Source: Celeribacter persicus
Lineage (GTDB): Bacteria; Pseudomonadota; Alphaproteobacteria; Rhodobacterales; Rhodobacteraceae
Length of the DNA stretch: 64,000 bases
Direction: 5' to 3'
Assembly: GCF_003050785.1 (NCBI RefSeq)
Contig: NZ_QAOH01000017.1
Span: 20,822-84,821, forward strand
Each line of letters begins with the position of its first letter. Within the stretch, counting starts at the first letter, position 1. The notes beneath the pieces are model-generated. The model had not been told where the DNA came from and searched no databases. It saw only the letters and a program-made list of their open reading frames with translations. A program made the translations under genes and the position numbers. Positions 34,500 to 42,903 of the stretch are shown here, one piece after another.

Positions 34500-34554
34500 C
34501 AAAAGAAAAGCCCCCAAGCAGTGTGGCCTGAGAGCTAATCTGAAAAGTTTGGTC
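34500..34554 (-). ncRNA. repABC antisense ctRNA (incompatibility RNA)
   Basis: In the repB-repC gap, leftward hexamers TTGACA (34584-34589) and TATCTT (34561-34566) are spaced by 17 bases. The predicted transcript of about 55 nucleotides starts near 34554 and ends in a G-U-rich hairpin (AGCTCTCA with TTGGGGGCT) followed by TTTTCTTTT. Known repABC plasmids carry such a counter-transcribed RNA here that blocks repC expression and gives incompatibility. The repC leader hairpin at 34594-34608 lies just beyond. Confidence 0.8.
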
Positions 34555-34560
34555 GCTTAG

Positions 34561-34589
34561 AAGATACCTCTCCCACGAATCACTGTCAA
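34561..34589 (-). promoter_or_regulatory. ctRNA promoter
   Basis: Near-consensus -35 TTGACA and -10 TATCTT with 17-base spacing on the minus strand, inside the repB-repC gap. Confidence 0.8.
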
Positions 34590-34653
34590 CGACGAACGCT
34601 CCTGAGCGAACGGCTTTCTTTTGCCTCCAACTAACCGGAGGTGAGATACAGGC

Positions 34654-35934
34654 ATGAAACATACAGGTTGGCGCAAGCCGACACCGGGTCTTGGGGTTGC
34701 TGAGCAACTTGCCCAAGCCGGTGAACGGGTAGCAGTACCCAAAACACGGGCCTTCGTGGCACTCAAGCGCGTGGGGGCACATATCGGCCTGAAAGCCGGC
34801 GACATGATGCTCCTCGATACACTGGGGGCCTTCACTCAGGCCCAGGATTGGGAGGAGGGGCAGCGTCCGATCGTCTGGGCGTCGAACGCCTATCTGATGG
34901 AGCAAACGGGTTTTTCGCTGTCTGCCCTCAAGCGCCACGCGCGGCGCCTTGCTGAGATCGGCGTGATCTCCTTCCAGGATAGCCCCAATGGCAAGCGGTG
35001 GGGCCGCAGGGACGCAGAGGGGCGGATCGTCGAGGCCTATGGCTTCGATCTGTCGCCGCTTTCAGCCCGTGTCGAGGAGTTCGAGGAACTGCATGCCGAT
35101 TTGCAGGCCGAGCGCGAACTCTGCCAGCGCCTGAAGCGCCAGATCACTGTGGCGCGCCGGATGATCCGAGCCCGGATCGAGGCAGCTCTCAGCAGCGCGT
35201 TGCGCGGGCCCTGGAGGCAATTCACGGGGCTTTTCGAAGAGCTTCTCGACCGGCTACCGCGCCGACACGAAGCGTCCGAACAGCTGGTGCGCTTGTTCAC
35301 ATGGTTCAAGGAACTCCAGGAACGGGTTGAGGCGGCCTATCTCAAAGCGACGGGCGCGGCGAAACCTGTGGAAAACACCGATGATAAAGATGCCCAAGTC
35401 ATGGAGAAGACTCAAGAAATGAACCCCAGGGAGGTCATTTCTGAACCTCATATACTAATTACAAACCAACTTGATCCTGTAACTAGTAATTCCTCTGAAA
35501 AAGAGGAAGCTGCGGGTGTGGTGCCCAATGCGCCACCGGAAGAGCGGGTTGACAGGGAGCTGGAAGACTGGGTTGCCGAGGTGCGCAAGAAGCGCACAGC
35601 GCTCGACCTGCCGACAATCATGCAGGCCTGTCCGGAATTCGCGTCCTGGGCGCGGAATTTGGGTGGATTCCTCAAGGATTGGGGCGATCTGCACCGGGTT
35701 GCCGGTCAACTCAGGCCGATGATCGGGATCTCTGAGCATGCCTGGAACGTGGCGCAGGACCGAATGGGCACCCAGGTGGCCACGGCCGCGTTTGCCCTCG
35801 TCTTCGAGAAGCACAGTGCGGGCGAGGTTGCCTCGCCGGGCGGCTATCTGCGGGGCATGGTAGAGAAAGCCGGGGCAGGGGAGCTGCATCTCGAGCGCAG
35901 CTTCTATGGTAGGCTCAGTGGGCAGGCGGCGTGA
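34654..35934 (+). CDS. repC: Plasmid replication initiator RepC
   Basis: A 426-residue initiator. The N-terminal winged-helix region reads LLDTLGAFTQAQDWEEGQRP, IVWASNAYLMEQTGFSLSAL and KRHARRLAEIGVISFQDSPN; the C-terminal domain includes CPEFASWARNLGGFLKDWGD. GGAGGTGA lies before ATG 34654. RepC starts replication at an origin within its own gene; expression is limited by the ctRNA. It is convergent with the recombinase gene, 12 bases apart. Confidence 0.95.
   Translation: MKHTGWRKPTPGLGVAEQLAQAGERVAVPKTRAFVALKRVGAHIGLKAGDMMLLDTLGAFTQAQDWEEGQRPIVWASNAYLMEQTGFSLSALKRHARRLAEIGVISFQDSPNGKRWGRRDAEGRIVEAYGFDLSPLSARVEEFEELHADLQAERELCQRLKRQITVARRMIRARIEAALSSALRGPWRQFTGLFEELLDRLPRRHEASEQLVRLFTWFKELQERVEAAYLKATGAAKPVENTDDKDAQVMEKTQEMNPREVISEPHILITNQLDPVTSNSSEKEEAAGVVPNAPPEERVDRELEDWVAEVRKKRTALDLPTIMQACPEFASWARNLGGFLKDWGDLHRVAGQLRPMIGISEHAWNVAQDRMGTQVATAAFALVFEKHSAGEVASPGGYLRGMVEKAGAGELHLERSFYGRLSGQAA
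35430..35515 (+). other. Candidate replication origin (AT-rich segment in repC)
   Basis: A distinctly AT-rich stretch in an otherwise GC-rich gene (CTCATATACTAATTACAAAC, then GTAACTAGTAATTCC). In repABC plasmids oriV is placed in an AT-rich part of repC. The encoded segment is a low-complexity linker, consistent with selection on DNA rather than protein. Confidence 0.6.
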
Positions 35935-35946
35935 TAGGGCAGGGGC

Positions 35947-37056
35947 TCAGAGACCGGCGGCTTTGGTCAGGTTTACCCGGAACCTGTCGCGGCGCCGCTG
36001 ATAGCGGCGGGTCATCTCGGCCGAGGCGTGGCCAAGCTGCTTCTGGACGTAGCGCTCGTCGACTTCGGCGGAGCTGGCGAGACCGGCGCGCAACGAATGG
36101 CCGGAGAACAGCGCCAGGCGGTCTTTCTCAGGCAGGTCCGACCGGATGCCGGCGTCCAGAACCGTGCGCTTGATCAGGCGCGCGACATGCTTGTCGTTCA
36201 GTCTCGTTTCCAATGCGCGTTTGCCATCGCGCGAGGTGCCGACGAAGATTGGACCGAAGTCGATCTTGGCGAAGTGCAGCCATTGTTCGAGCGCATGCAC
36301 GGGGCAGGTTTGATCCTTCGAGCCGCGTCCGATCTCGACCTCACGCCAGCCGGTCTTGGCATTGAGGGTGAGCAGGGCGCCTTTGTCGAAGATCTCGATC
36401 CAACCGCCGGAATCCGGTGTGTCGTCCTTATGTACGTCGAGGCTGACGATTTCCGACCGACGCAGACCACCTGCATAGCCGAGGAGCAAGATGGCCCGAT
36501 CCCGCAGCCCGCGCAGGTCGAAAGCAAGGGTGGCTACCATCGCGAGGATGTCCTCGGCCAGGATCGCTTCCTTCTGCACCGGCGGACGGGCGTGTTTGCG
36601 TTTGATCCCGGCCAGTACGGTGGCGATGTGGCGGTTCTTGCGATCGAGAGTGAACCCTCGCTGCGCGTAGTTCCAACCGAGGCCGGAAAGGCGGCGTTCG
36701 ATTGTCGATACCGAAAGGGCAGGGGAGAGGCCCGAACCGGACGCCAGGTCCGCAAGGTAGAGCCCGATCATTTCGGGCGACGGGGGCAGAGGCTCCGCGC
36801 CCTTCATCCGGCACCATCGCGCGAAATGCGCCCAGTCTTTCGCATAGGCCTTCAGCGTCTTGTCCGAGGCCGCGGCGCGGGCATAGTCGCGCGCGGTGTC
36901 CACCAGCCGATCAAGGGTGCCAGAGCCGGCCACAAAGGACGGCAGGCTTAAAGCGTCGCCGTCACGGTGATCTCTCTCGTTGTCCTCGTTGACCGAAGAC
37001 CCGTTTGGCGCGGATGAGCTCGATTTCTCGTTGTTTTCTGACATATCGCAGAGCAT
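35947..37056 (-). CDS. Tyrosine site-specific recombinase
   Basis: A 369-residue integrase/XerC-type protein. An N-terminal SAM-like DNA-binding domain (TLKAYAKDWAHFARWCRMKG) precedes the catalytic domain. The catalytic residues are Arg199 or Arg200 in GGLRRSE, His320 and Arg323 in GHSLRAG, His343 in LGHAS and Tyr352 in TRRYQ. A second start at 37044 is possible. Likely resolves plasmid multimers or integrates a cassette. A 29-bp inverted repeat with a 7-bp centre lies 9 bases upstream. Confidence 0.9.
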   Translation of the reverse strand: MLCDMSENNEKSSSSAPNGSSVNEDNERDHRDGDALSLPSFVAGSGTLDRLVDTARDYARAAASDKTLKAYAKDWAHFARWCRMKGAEPLPPSPEMIGLYLADLASGSGLSPALSVSTIERRLSGLGWNYAQRGFTLDRKNRHIATVLAGIKRKHARPPVQKEAILAEDILAMVATLAFDLRGLRDRAILLLGYAGGLRRSEIVSLDVHKDDTPDSGGWIEIFDKGALLTLNAKTGWREVEIGRGSKDQTCPVHALEQWLHFAKIDFGPIFVGTSRDGKRALETRLNDKHVARLIKRTVLDAGIRSDLPEKDRLALFSGHSLRAGLASSAEVDERYVQKQLGHASAEMTRRYQRRRDRFRVNLTKAAGL

Positions 37057-37064
37057 ATTACTTC

Positions 37065-37093
37065 ATGTCCGATAATGCAAACTTATTGGACAT
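37065..37093. other. Candidate recombinase core site or operator
   Basis: ATGTCCGATAA (37065-37075), centre TGCAAAC, TTATTGGACAT (37083-37093): 11-bp arms with one mismatch around 7 bases. Size and spacing match tyrosine-recombinase core sites (dif-like). A repressor operator for the adjacent gene is the alternative. Confidence 0.5.
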
Positions 37094-37169
37094 AAACAGG
37101 AACGACAAGGCGGGGCGGTTTATGTACTATTTACTGGTGGAAAGCGCCGCGACGATGTAGGCTTCCGGC

Positions 37170-38054
37170 ATGACATTTGCCCGGCCCGATCACATGAGCG
37201 ACCTCGACACGATACCCCGAATGCCCGCTTGGGTCACCTCTGCACGCGCTGAAACCCTTGAAGATGTTGCGTTTTTGTCGGGCGCGGCGCTGAACCACCT
37301 GCATCTTGTGCTAGGACGCGCGGAGGTGCCCCAAGCCTTGTTGCGGGACCGGCTCGCGCTGCGCGCAGCGGAGGCCTGTGTCGCGTTTTCGGGGCGCCTG
37401 GAGAGAGCAGGGGATCTGCGCGACGCGGTGCATTTATTGCGCTCTGGCGATCTGCCGGGACCGGCTGGCGAGACCTGCCTCGCCTGGCGGCGCGCGGTGG
37501 AGCGGCCTGTGTCGACCAAGGCTCTGGGTCGAGCCTTGCCGGCCTTCGAGTCGGGCAAGATCGCGATGTGGCTCAATGCAGGGAAGGGGGCGCCGGTGAT
37601 TCGGGCCGCGATGGTGCTGGAGGCCGTGCTAACGGAGGCGCCACGCGCTGACGTAGCTTCGCTGGTCCTCGCGGATGTGGCTCTCGCCCAAACATTCGGT
37701 TGGGATCATCTCGTGCCGCTGCTGGCCGCAGGCCTGAAACGCGCCGAATTGCGCAAACAGGGCGATGACCTTCGCCTTGCTTGTTATCGCGCTGTTGTCT
37801 CCTCGGTGGTCGAAGCAGTGCGCCTCGCGGCAGATCTCGCGCGCCGGGCGGCGCATCTGAAGGCAGTCGCACCCAAGCTGCGGGCCAAGGGGGCAGGAGA
37901 AGCGGTCGAGATGTTCCTGACCCGTGATGCGATGGCACCTTCGGCTTTGCCTTTGCCGGATCGCGCCGCGCGGCGGCTCTGTGACCGGCTGGTCGACCTC
38001 GGCGCGGTGCGCGAGCTGACCGGGCGCGACACCTTTCGGCTTTACGGGGTGTAG
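37170..38054 (+). CDS. DUF1403 family protein
   Basis: A 294-residue helical protein with the DUF1403 pattern: WVTSARAETLEDVAFLSGAA, then ALNHLHLVLGRAEVPQALLRDRLALRA, HLLRSGDLPGPAGE and a C-terminal segment with ALPLPDRAARRLCDRLVDLG followed by VRELTGRDTFRLYGV, which resembles a small helix-turn-helix. The family lies next to scpB-like genes on repABC plasmids, as it does here (2 bases apart). Function unknown. The first ATG lacks a strong ribosome-binding site; 37194 is possible. Confidence 0.82.
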   Translation: MTFARPDHMSDLDTIPRMPAWVTSARAETLEDVAFLSGAALNHLHLVLGRAEVPQALLRDRLALRAAEACVAFSGRLERAGDLRDAVHLLRSGDLPGPAGETCLAWRRAVERPVSTKALGRALPAFESGKIAMWLNAGKGAPVIRAAMVLEAVLTEAPRADVASLVLADVALAQTFGWDHLVPLLAAGLKRAELRKQGDDLRLACYRAVVSSVVEAVRLAADLARRAAHLKAVAPKLRAKGAGEAVEMFLTRDAMAPSALPLPDRAARRLCDRLVDLGAVRELTGRDTFRLYGV

Positions 38055-38056
38055 CG

Positions 38057-38513
38057 ATGGCGAAGGATCGCTCTGACCCCGAACTGGATCGCGAGCTGGC
38101 CGACCTGCCGCCAGAGCTGCGCTGGCGCGAATGGATGCGCCGGATCGAGGCGGTGCTCTTCGCCTCTGCCGCGCCGGTGCCGCGCGACGACCTCGCGCGC
38201 GTCGTGGGGCAGGGGGTGTCGATTGACCTGCTGGTCGAGGACCTCAGCGCCGATTTGGAGAGGAGGGCGTTCGAAATCGCGCAGGTCGCCGGCGGGTGGA
38301 TTTTCCGGACCCTACCTGCCTACGCCCCTGCGATCCGCGCGGCGGCAGATGTCGGTAATCAATTACTGGACTTGAGTGAATTCGACGTCGCAGTTCTGGC
38401 CGCCATCGCCTACCATCAGCCGATCACGCGCGACGGGCTCAAGGACATCTTCGGCAAGGAGATCAGCCGCGACCTGATCGGCCGGCTGCATGCGCGCGAC
38501 TTGATCGGGACCG
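38057..38513 (+). pseudogene. scpB: ScpB-like chromosome segregation protein, 5' part (split by transposon)
   Basis: The 5' part encodes two winged-helix domains typical of ScpB (WREWMRRIEAVLFASAAPVP, DLSEFDVAVLAAIAYHQPIT, KEISRDLIGRLHARDLIG). After codon 152 the Tni transposon begins. Reading into the insertion adds VSLST and a stop, so a slightly altered 157-residue product could still be made. The original sequence rejoins at 42108-42270. It is coupled to DUF1403. ScpB is a partner of SMC/ScpA; plasmid copies are of unknown role. Confidence 0.88.
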
Positions 38514-38580
38514 TGTCACTTAGCACTTAAATGTGAGAATGCGGTCGATTTGAAGATTTTTGGCACTTTAAGCTGAGAAT
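38514..38580. repeat. Left end of the Tni transposon with two transposase-binding repeats
   Basis: GCACTTAAATGTGAGAAT (38523-38540) and GGCACTTTAAGCTGAGAAT (38562-38580) are similar and in the same orientation. They are likely TniA-binding sites, as at Tn7 and Tn5053 ends. Confidence 0.7.
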
Positions 38581-38595
38581 CATCTGGCCCGGGTT

Positions 38596-39447
38596 TCATA
38601 TCAGTTGGAACTGCTGGGGTGGTCCCCACTCGATCGCCGGGCTTACCAAATGGTCTGTCGCCATGACAAAGCGCTTTCTGTTCTCGCCCATCATGTGCCC
38701 GTGCAGCATCTTCAGCATCGGTGGCCCTGCGCGGTCAATGATCGCCACGCCTGCCAGGAGCGCGGGTCGGATGCAGAGTGGCAGGATGGGGTGTTTTGGC
38801 GAATGTGGAAACGAAGTCTCCCTGGCCAGTATGGCATCGAAATCGGGGACGATGGCGCCGAGGAGCCGGTAGCGCCAGAGATCGCCGTCACGCGGGGGCG
38901 GCCAGGGGATGCGGCGCATGAGCAGAAGCCGCGCGATCTCCAGAGGTGGCAGCCATGTTTCCACGCGGCGCTCTGCGTGGTTGTTCAACAAGGTCTCACC
39001 GCGACGTGCTGCCGCGCGATATGGCTCAAGCGTCCGTTCGCCGTCACTGGTGGTCTTGTCCTGGTAGGGTTCCCCACAGTGCGAGCAAGTGATCCGCCAC
39101 CCCTGCAATTCGCTTCTAAGAATTGGCGGAGGGCTGACATCGGTTTGAGTGCACCGCCCGCAACGCTGCATTGGACTCTTGGCGATGAACCGGTGAGCCG
39201 CTTTGGGGGCACCCGCGAAGCTCAGGCTGCGTACAAGTTGCGGGCTGACACCGAACATCCCCGCAATCCGGTTCGCTTGGGCGTTGGTCAGGGAAAAATC
39301 GATTGCCTCAAGGGATGTCGCATCCGGCAATCCATGGCGCAACATGGTCAACGGCGTGACGCCATAGAAGTCCGCGTGGCGACTGATCCAGGATGACAGG
39401 ACTTCGCCGCGCAGAGGTGGCAAGGTGACGGGCAGGGGTCCCGTCAT
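38596..39447 (-). CDS. tniQ: TniQ-family transposition/targeting protein
   Basis: A 283-residue protein. The N-terminal TniQ domain has GEVLSSWISRHADFYGVTPL, and a zinc-finger-like region has CGRC and CSHCG pairs (residues about 95-125), followed by a helical C-terminal half. TniQ/TnsD proteins bind target DNA and recruit the TniB-TniA complex. Its start overlaps the tniB stop (ATGA at 39444-39447). The third gene of tniA-tniB-tniQ. Confidence 0.9.
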   Translation of the reverse strand: MTGPLPVTLPPLRGEVLSSWISRHADFYGVTPLTMLRHGLPDATSLEAIDFSLTNAQANRIAGMFGVSPQLVRSLSFAGAPKAAHRFIAKSPMQRCGRCTQTDVSPPPILRSELQGWRITCSHCGEPYQDKTTSDGERTLEPYRAAARRGETLLNNHAERRVETWLPPLEIARLLLMRRIPWPPPRDGDLWRYRLLGAIVPDFDAILARETSFPHSPKHPILPLCIRPALLAGVAIIDRAGPPMLKMLHGHMMGENRKRFVMATDHLVSPAIEWGPPQQFQLI

Positions 39448-40325
39448 GCGAAGACCGCTTCGGCATCAAATGCAGGCACCCAAGCCTCGACGGCGCCGTC
39501 GGTGATGTGTTCGGTCCCGCTCTCGATAGCCTCGATCGCAAGACTGCCCAGCATCTGGAAGATGTTCGCCGTGATACCGTCCGTAATCTGCAGAATGCGC
39601 CGCAGGGATTTCGGCGTCAGCACAGAGGGTCGCCGCAATGGCGTATTGCGCAGGATCGACGCGATCAGCGTCTCGAAGTCTTCGTTGGCGGCCCAACGGT
39701 TCAGGGTGAGTTGCTCGAAGCGTCGCGCAAGTTGAACGTCACCGCCGATGGCTTCCCGGGCGTCGTTCACGCCGAAGCAGACCAGTGAGATTTGGAGCCG
39801 ATTGCTGAGAAAGCGCAGCATGTTGAGCACGATACGTTGCTCTCGATAGGTCCCGGCGAGGATGTTGTGGACCTCGTCGATGACCAGAACCTGGGTGCCG
39901 ATTGCCTTCATAATCCGCAGCGTCGCCTGTTCCATCTGAGCAATATCGGCCCGCGGTGCCTGGGGTGCGCCGAGGAGGGAAAGCAGTTCACCATAGAAGC
40001 GCCGCTCGCCGGGGCGGCTAACCATTTCCATGGCCAGGACCGGTGTCTTCAGAATCCCGGTACGGCGATCAAGATGTGGCGGATGCTGATCGCGGAAGCG
40101 TTGCATGATCATGGTCTTGCCCATCCCGCTGTCGCCATAGATCGCGACAGACGGCATGCGGGAACCTCTCGGATGATCAAGGAGCGCCTCGAGGCGATCG
40201 AGGGCTTGCTTTGCGCGAGGGTAGAGAACCCAACGGCGGGACCTGATGGCGCGAATGCGTCCCGCCTGGGGTTCAGACAGCAGGGCTGCCGCGTCGGCGG
40301 TAAGATGAGGGTGATCGTTCGTCAT
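39444..40325 (-). CDS. tniB: Transposition AAA+ ATPase TniB
   Basis: A 293-residue AAA+ ATPase of the TniB/TnsC type. Walker A is IYGDSGMGKTMIMQ near residues 62-75 and Walker B QVLVIDEVHN near 145, with the sensor region ISLVCFGVNDA. It would assemble on target DNA with TniQ and activate TniA. It begins 12 bases after tniA. Confidence 0.93.
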   Translation of the reverse strand: MTNDHPHLTADAAALLSEPQAGRIRAIRSRRWVLYPRAKQALDRLEALLDHPRGSRMPSVAIYGDSGMGKTMIMQRFRDQHPPHLDRRTGILKTPVLAMEMVSRPGERRFYGELLSLLGAPQAPRADIAQMEQATLRIMKAIGTQVLVIDEVHNILAGTYREQRIVLNMLRFLSNRLQISLVCFGVNDAREAIGGDVQLARRFEQLTLNRWAANEDFETLIASILRNTPLRRPSVLTPKSLRRILQITDGITANIFQMLGSLAIEAIESGTEHITDGAVEAWVPAFDAEAVFA

Positions 40326-40337
40326 TATGGCTCCAGC

Positions 40338-41951
40338 TCATTCGGTGTCCTCAACAAAAGGCACCGGTTTGCTGGAGTCGACACCACGGAGCGTGCCCGT
40401 ATCCCGGAGGTCGTCGGCACGCCTCGGCTGAGCTTTGCCGCGCCGCACGGCAGCGGTTCTGTTTACGGCCTCATCAACCAACTTCCGCTGTTCGAGTGCG
40501 GTCCTCACAACCGCGCGGCTATCGACTTCACGCCGCCCTTTCTCACGCAGGGTGCGACGCGCCGTCAAAGCCTCGTGCAGGGAAATGGGTGCCAGGGTCA
40601 GGTCCGCGTAGCGGGCTTCGACGAAGTTGCCTGAGGGCCGCCGCACGAACACACGCGACATATCACGCGGATCATACTTCACGAGAAGCCGCCGCTCAGT
40701 CCGGCCGACATCGGCGCTGAGTGCGGCTGACCAGTAGCGCAGATCGAACAGGTGAATGCCGGTTGGACGCAAGGTCCGTTCCTGCTCCGGCAGGAAAGAG
40801 ACCCAGAACTGCAATCGATCCTCAGGCAGCCGCAGAGGGATCTCGCCTTCATGGTCCCACCAGACGGCGAGGGGAGGGCGGCTCAGCGAGCTGTGGATGG
40901 ATTGATGATAGGACCCGACAATGTCGAGGGCGATATAGCGCTCCAACTCGCGCAGGGTCAGCGCCGCATGTTTTCTTGAATCATACTCCGCGAGGTCCTG
41001 AGCGTTGCTGAAGGTCGTACCGGGCAACAGGTGCAGCCGTCCCATCTGGGTGCCGATCAAACGCTCGATATGTCCGCCGAAGCGCGGCGTACCCGGCGGT
41101 CGCCAGTCGATCGCAATGCCTGCATTCTCGCAGCCACGTTTGAACGCGCGACTCCGGAAATCCGCGCCATTGTCCACATGCACCCGGTCGGGAAGGCCGG
41201 CCACGGGCCAGGGCTCTTCGATCTCGCGCGCTTTGAGCCAGGCCGTCTTGTCATAGACCGAATGCAGCAGGCATAGGCTCGTCGAAAGCCGGGATGGCGC
41301 ATCCATGGTCAAGTAGAAGCCCGTCACCATACGGCTAAAGACATCCATGGCCAGGGTCAGCCACGGTCGTCCGATTGGTTCGCGGGTTTCCTCATCGACG
41401 ACAAAGATGTCGGCCTTCGTGTGATCGATCTGAACAATCTCGAGGGGTCGGGAGGTGCTCAGTGTTCCCGGGACCGCCGTCGTTGCTTTTACGGTCCGCG
41501 TTTCGCCCCGACGCTGCGCCCGGTGGCGCAGGTCCAGGTCGCCCAGCCGCCGCTCGATCGTTCGGCGATGCGGCGACTTCAATCCTGCCGAAGCGCAATC
41601 CGTTTCAATGTCCCGCACCAGCTGCGAGACCGGTGGCCGGGTCGGTTTCAGATAGTACGTGCGGATTGCCTTCTCGATGATCTCCTCGCGCCGAGCATCC
41701 AAAGCGCGATGGCCCGTCGGGCGTCCGCGCTTGGTCTCAACGAGCGACATGACAGTTCCGTCCGCCCGAAACCGCCTCAGCAAACGGTAGGTCGTCGCTT
41801 GGCTGACCTGCAGTTCGGAGGCAAGATCGGCAATAGCGGCCACTGTTGACTCACCGGAACTGGATTCCAGGAATCTGCGGATCGCAGCCGCACGGCGACA
41901 GGCTTCTGCCCACACGGCGTCGTCTATCTCGTATAGAAGTGGTTCGGTCAC
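40338..41951 (-). CDS. tniA: DDE transposase TniA (TnsB/Mu-like)
   Basis: A transposase of about 537 residues. N-terminal helix-turn-helix segments (VAAIADLASELQVSQATTYR, then KSPHRRTIERRLGDLD) bind the end repeats. The retroviral-integrase core has Asp176 (QIDHTKAD), Asp260 (HVDNGAD) and Glu296 (GHIERLIG), followed by a Mu-type C-terminal beta-barrel. I use GTG 41951, before VTEPLLYEID; a TTG at 41981 would overlap an end repeat. All catalytic residues are present, so the element may be active. Confidence 0.92.
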   Translation of the reverse strand: MTEPLLYEIDDAVWAEACRRAAAIRRFLESSSGESTVAAIADLASELQVSQATTYRLLRRFRADGTVMSLVETKRGRPTGHRALDARREEIIEKAIRTYYLKPTRPPVSQLVRDIETDCASAGLKSPHRRTIERRLGDLDLRHRAQRRGETRTVKATTAVPGTLSTSRPLEIVQIDHTKADIFVVDEETREPIGRPWLTLAMDVFSRMVTGFYLTMDAPSRLSTSLCLLHSVYDKTAWLKAREIEEPWPVAGLPDRVHVDNGADFRSRAFKRGCENAGIAIDWRPPGTPRFGGHIERLIGTQMGRLHLLPGTTFSNAQDLAEYDSRKHAALTLRELERYIALDIVGSYHQSIHSSLSRPPLAVWWDHEGEIPLRLPEDRLQFWVSFLPEQERTLRPTGIHLFDLRYWSAALSADVGRTERRLLVKYDPRDMSRVFVRRPSGNFVEARYADLTLAPISLHEALTARRTLREKGRREVDSRAVVRTALEQRKLVDEAVNRTAAVRRGKAQPRRADDLRDTGTLRGVDSSKPVPFVEDTE

Positions 41952-41980
41952 AATGAGAACCCGACAAAATCGGAGCCACA

Positions 41981-42107
41981 ATTATCGAATTAAGGGCTAA
42001 AGTCCAGTCTCCATTATTAATTTAAGTGCCAATTCTCACATTTAGGGGCAAAGCTAAGTCATTGAAATAAGGAAGATCAGATTATCATCTTTAAGTGCTA
42101 AGTGACA
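41981..42107. repeat. Right end of the Tni transposon with four transposase-binding repeats
   Basis: Inward-reading copies related to the left-end repeat lie at 42081-42107 (terminal), 42031-42049, 42013-42030 and 41981-41998. Four sites here against two at the left gives the asymmetric layout known for Tn7-like elements. Confidence 0.65.
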
Positions 42108-42270
42108 GACCGGGCCAAGGTCGCCCCGGCGAGGGGCTCCCTACACCTTTGTGACGACCGAGCAGTTTCTCGTGGCGTTCGGGTTAGAGAGCCTTCGCGA
42201 TCTTCCGGATCGGGAGCAGTTGGCGGATGCGGGGGTTGTCGACGAAGCACCACAAGTCGATTTCGGGTAA
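42108..42270 (+). pseudogene. scpB: ScpB-like protein, 3' part (beyond the transposon)
   Basis: From ACC at 42109 the frame reads TGPRSPRRGAPYTFVTTEQF, then LVAFGLESLRDLPDREQLAD and ends in TAA at 42268-42270: the normal ScpB C-terminus. It joins in frame to the 5' part after removal of the transposon and one GACCG copy. It has no start of its own. Confidence 0.88.
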
Positions 42271-42903
42271 CCAGCTGCCGATGCAGAGGGTGAAGTCCGC
42301 CGTTCTGCTTATCGTTTCATTTGCGGTGCACCGATTCATCCGCGGGCCAAGAAAGCCGCACGATTACAATGTGATAATCGTTTCAGGATTTCCAAACGAA
42401 GCCTCATGCATCTATTGGCGACAGGGTATTCCCTCCTCGTCGTTGTCGGCGGATTCCGGAAGTTCGCTGCAACCGCGATGCGACGCGGCAGCTTCATTGA
42501 GAGCTGACATTCAGATTGCGTTGCACCGCGAATTTTTCTGCGCGGTCGCAAGGCTGACCGGAGCCTGGATTGACCAACGCGGCGATTTGAACCGACGTCT
42601 GAAAGCCGGTGGAAGCGGTCATGCGAAAACGATCTTTGCATCTAACTCGTGATGGATAGTGTCGATTTAAGCGAGTATTCAGTATTTCGACGGACGTCGA
42701 AGGGCAGTTTGTGTAGATGCTTCGATCGCGCAAATCGGCATTGTGTTGCGTGGGCGGCGGAAAGTCTTTTGATTAAGCGGTTCTGGGGCTTGGGTGGCCA
42801 AAGCACCGGCCTCGTTGCTGCATGGCTCGGCGATCGTACTGATGATGAGCGATTATGCGGTAACATGCCAGCAAGCGCGAAGGTGCTGATGCTCCTCGAA
42901 TTG
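42271..42903. other. Gene-free interval of lower GC
   Basis: No recognisable gene, repeat or RNA. Short open frames lack family patterns and ribosome-binding sites. Base composition is less GC-rich than the flanks, suggesting foreign or decayed DNA between the scpB locus and the redox cluster. Confidence 0.4.

Larger units (their letters stand above)
38514..42107 (-). mobile_element. Complete Tni-type (Tn5053/Tn7-like) transposon, 3594 bp
   Basis: Both ends read TGTCACTTAGCACTTAAA inward. The 5-bp sequence GACCG occurs immediately outside each end (38509-38513 and 42108-42112), a perfect target duplication. The element carries only tniA, tniB and tniQ, all leftward, with no resolvase gene and no cargo. 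Removing one GACCG and the element restores the scpB frame exactly, which confirms the limits. Confidence 0.95.
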
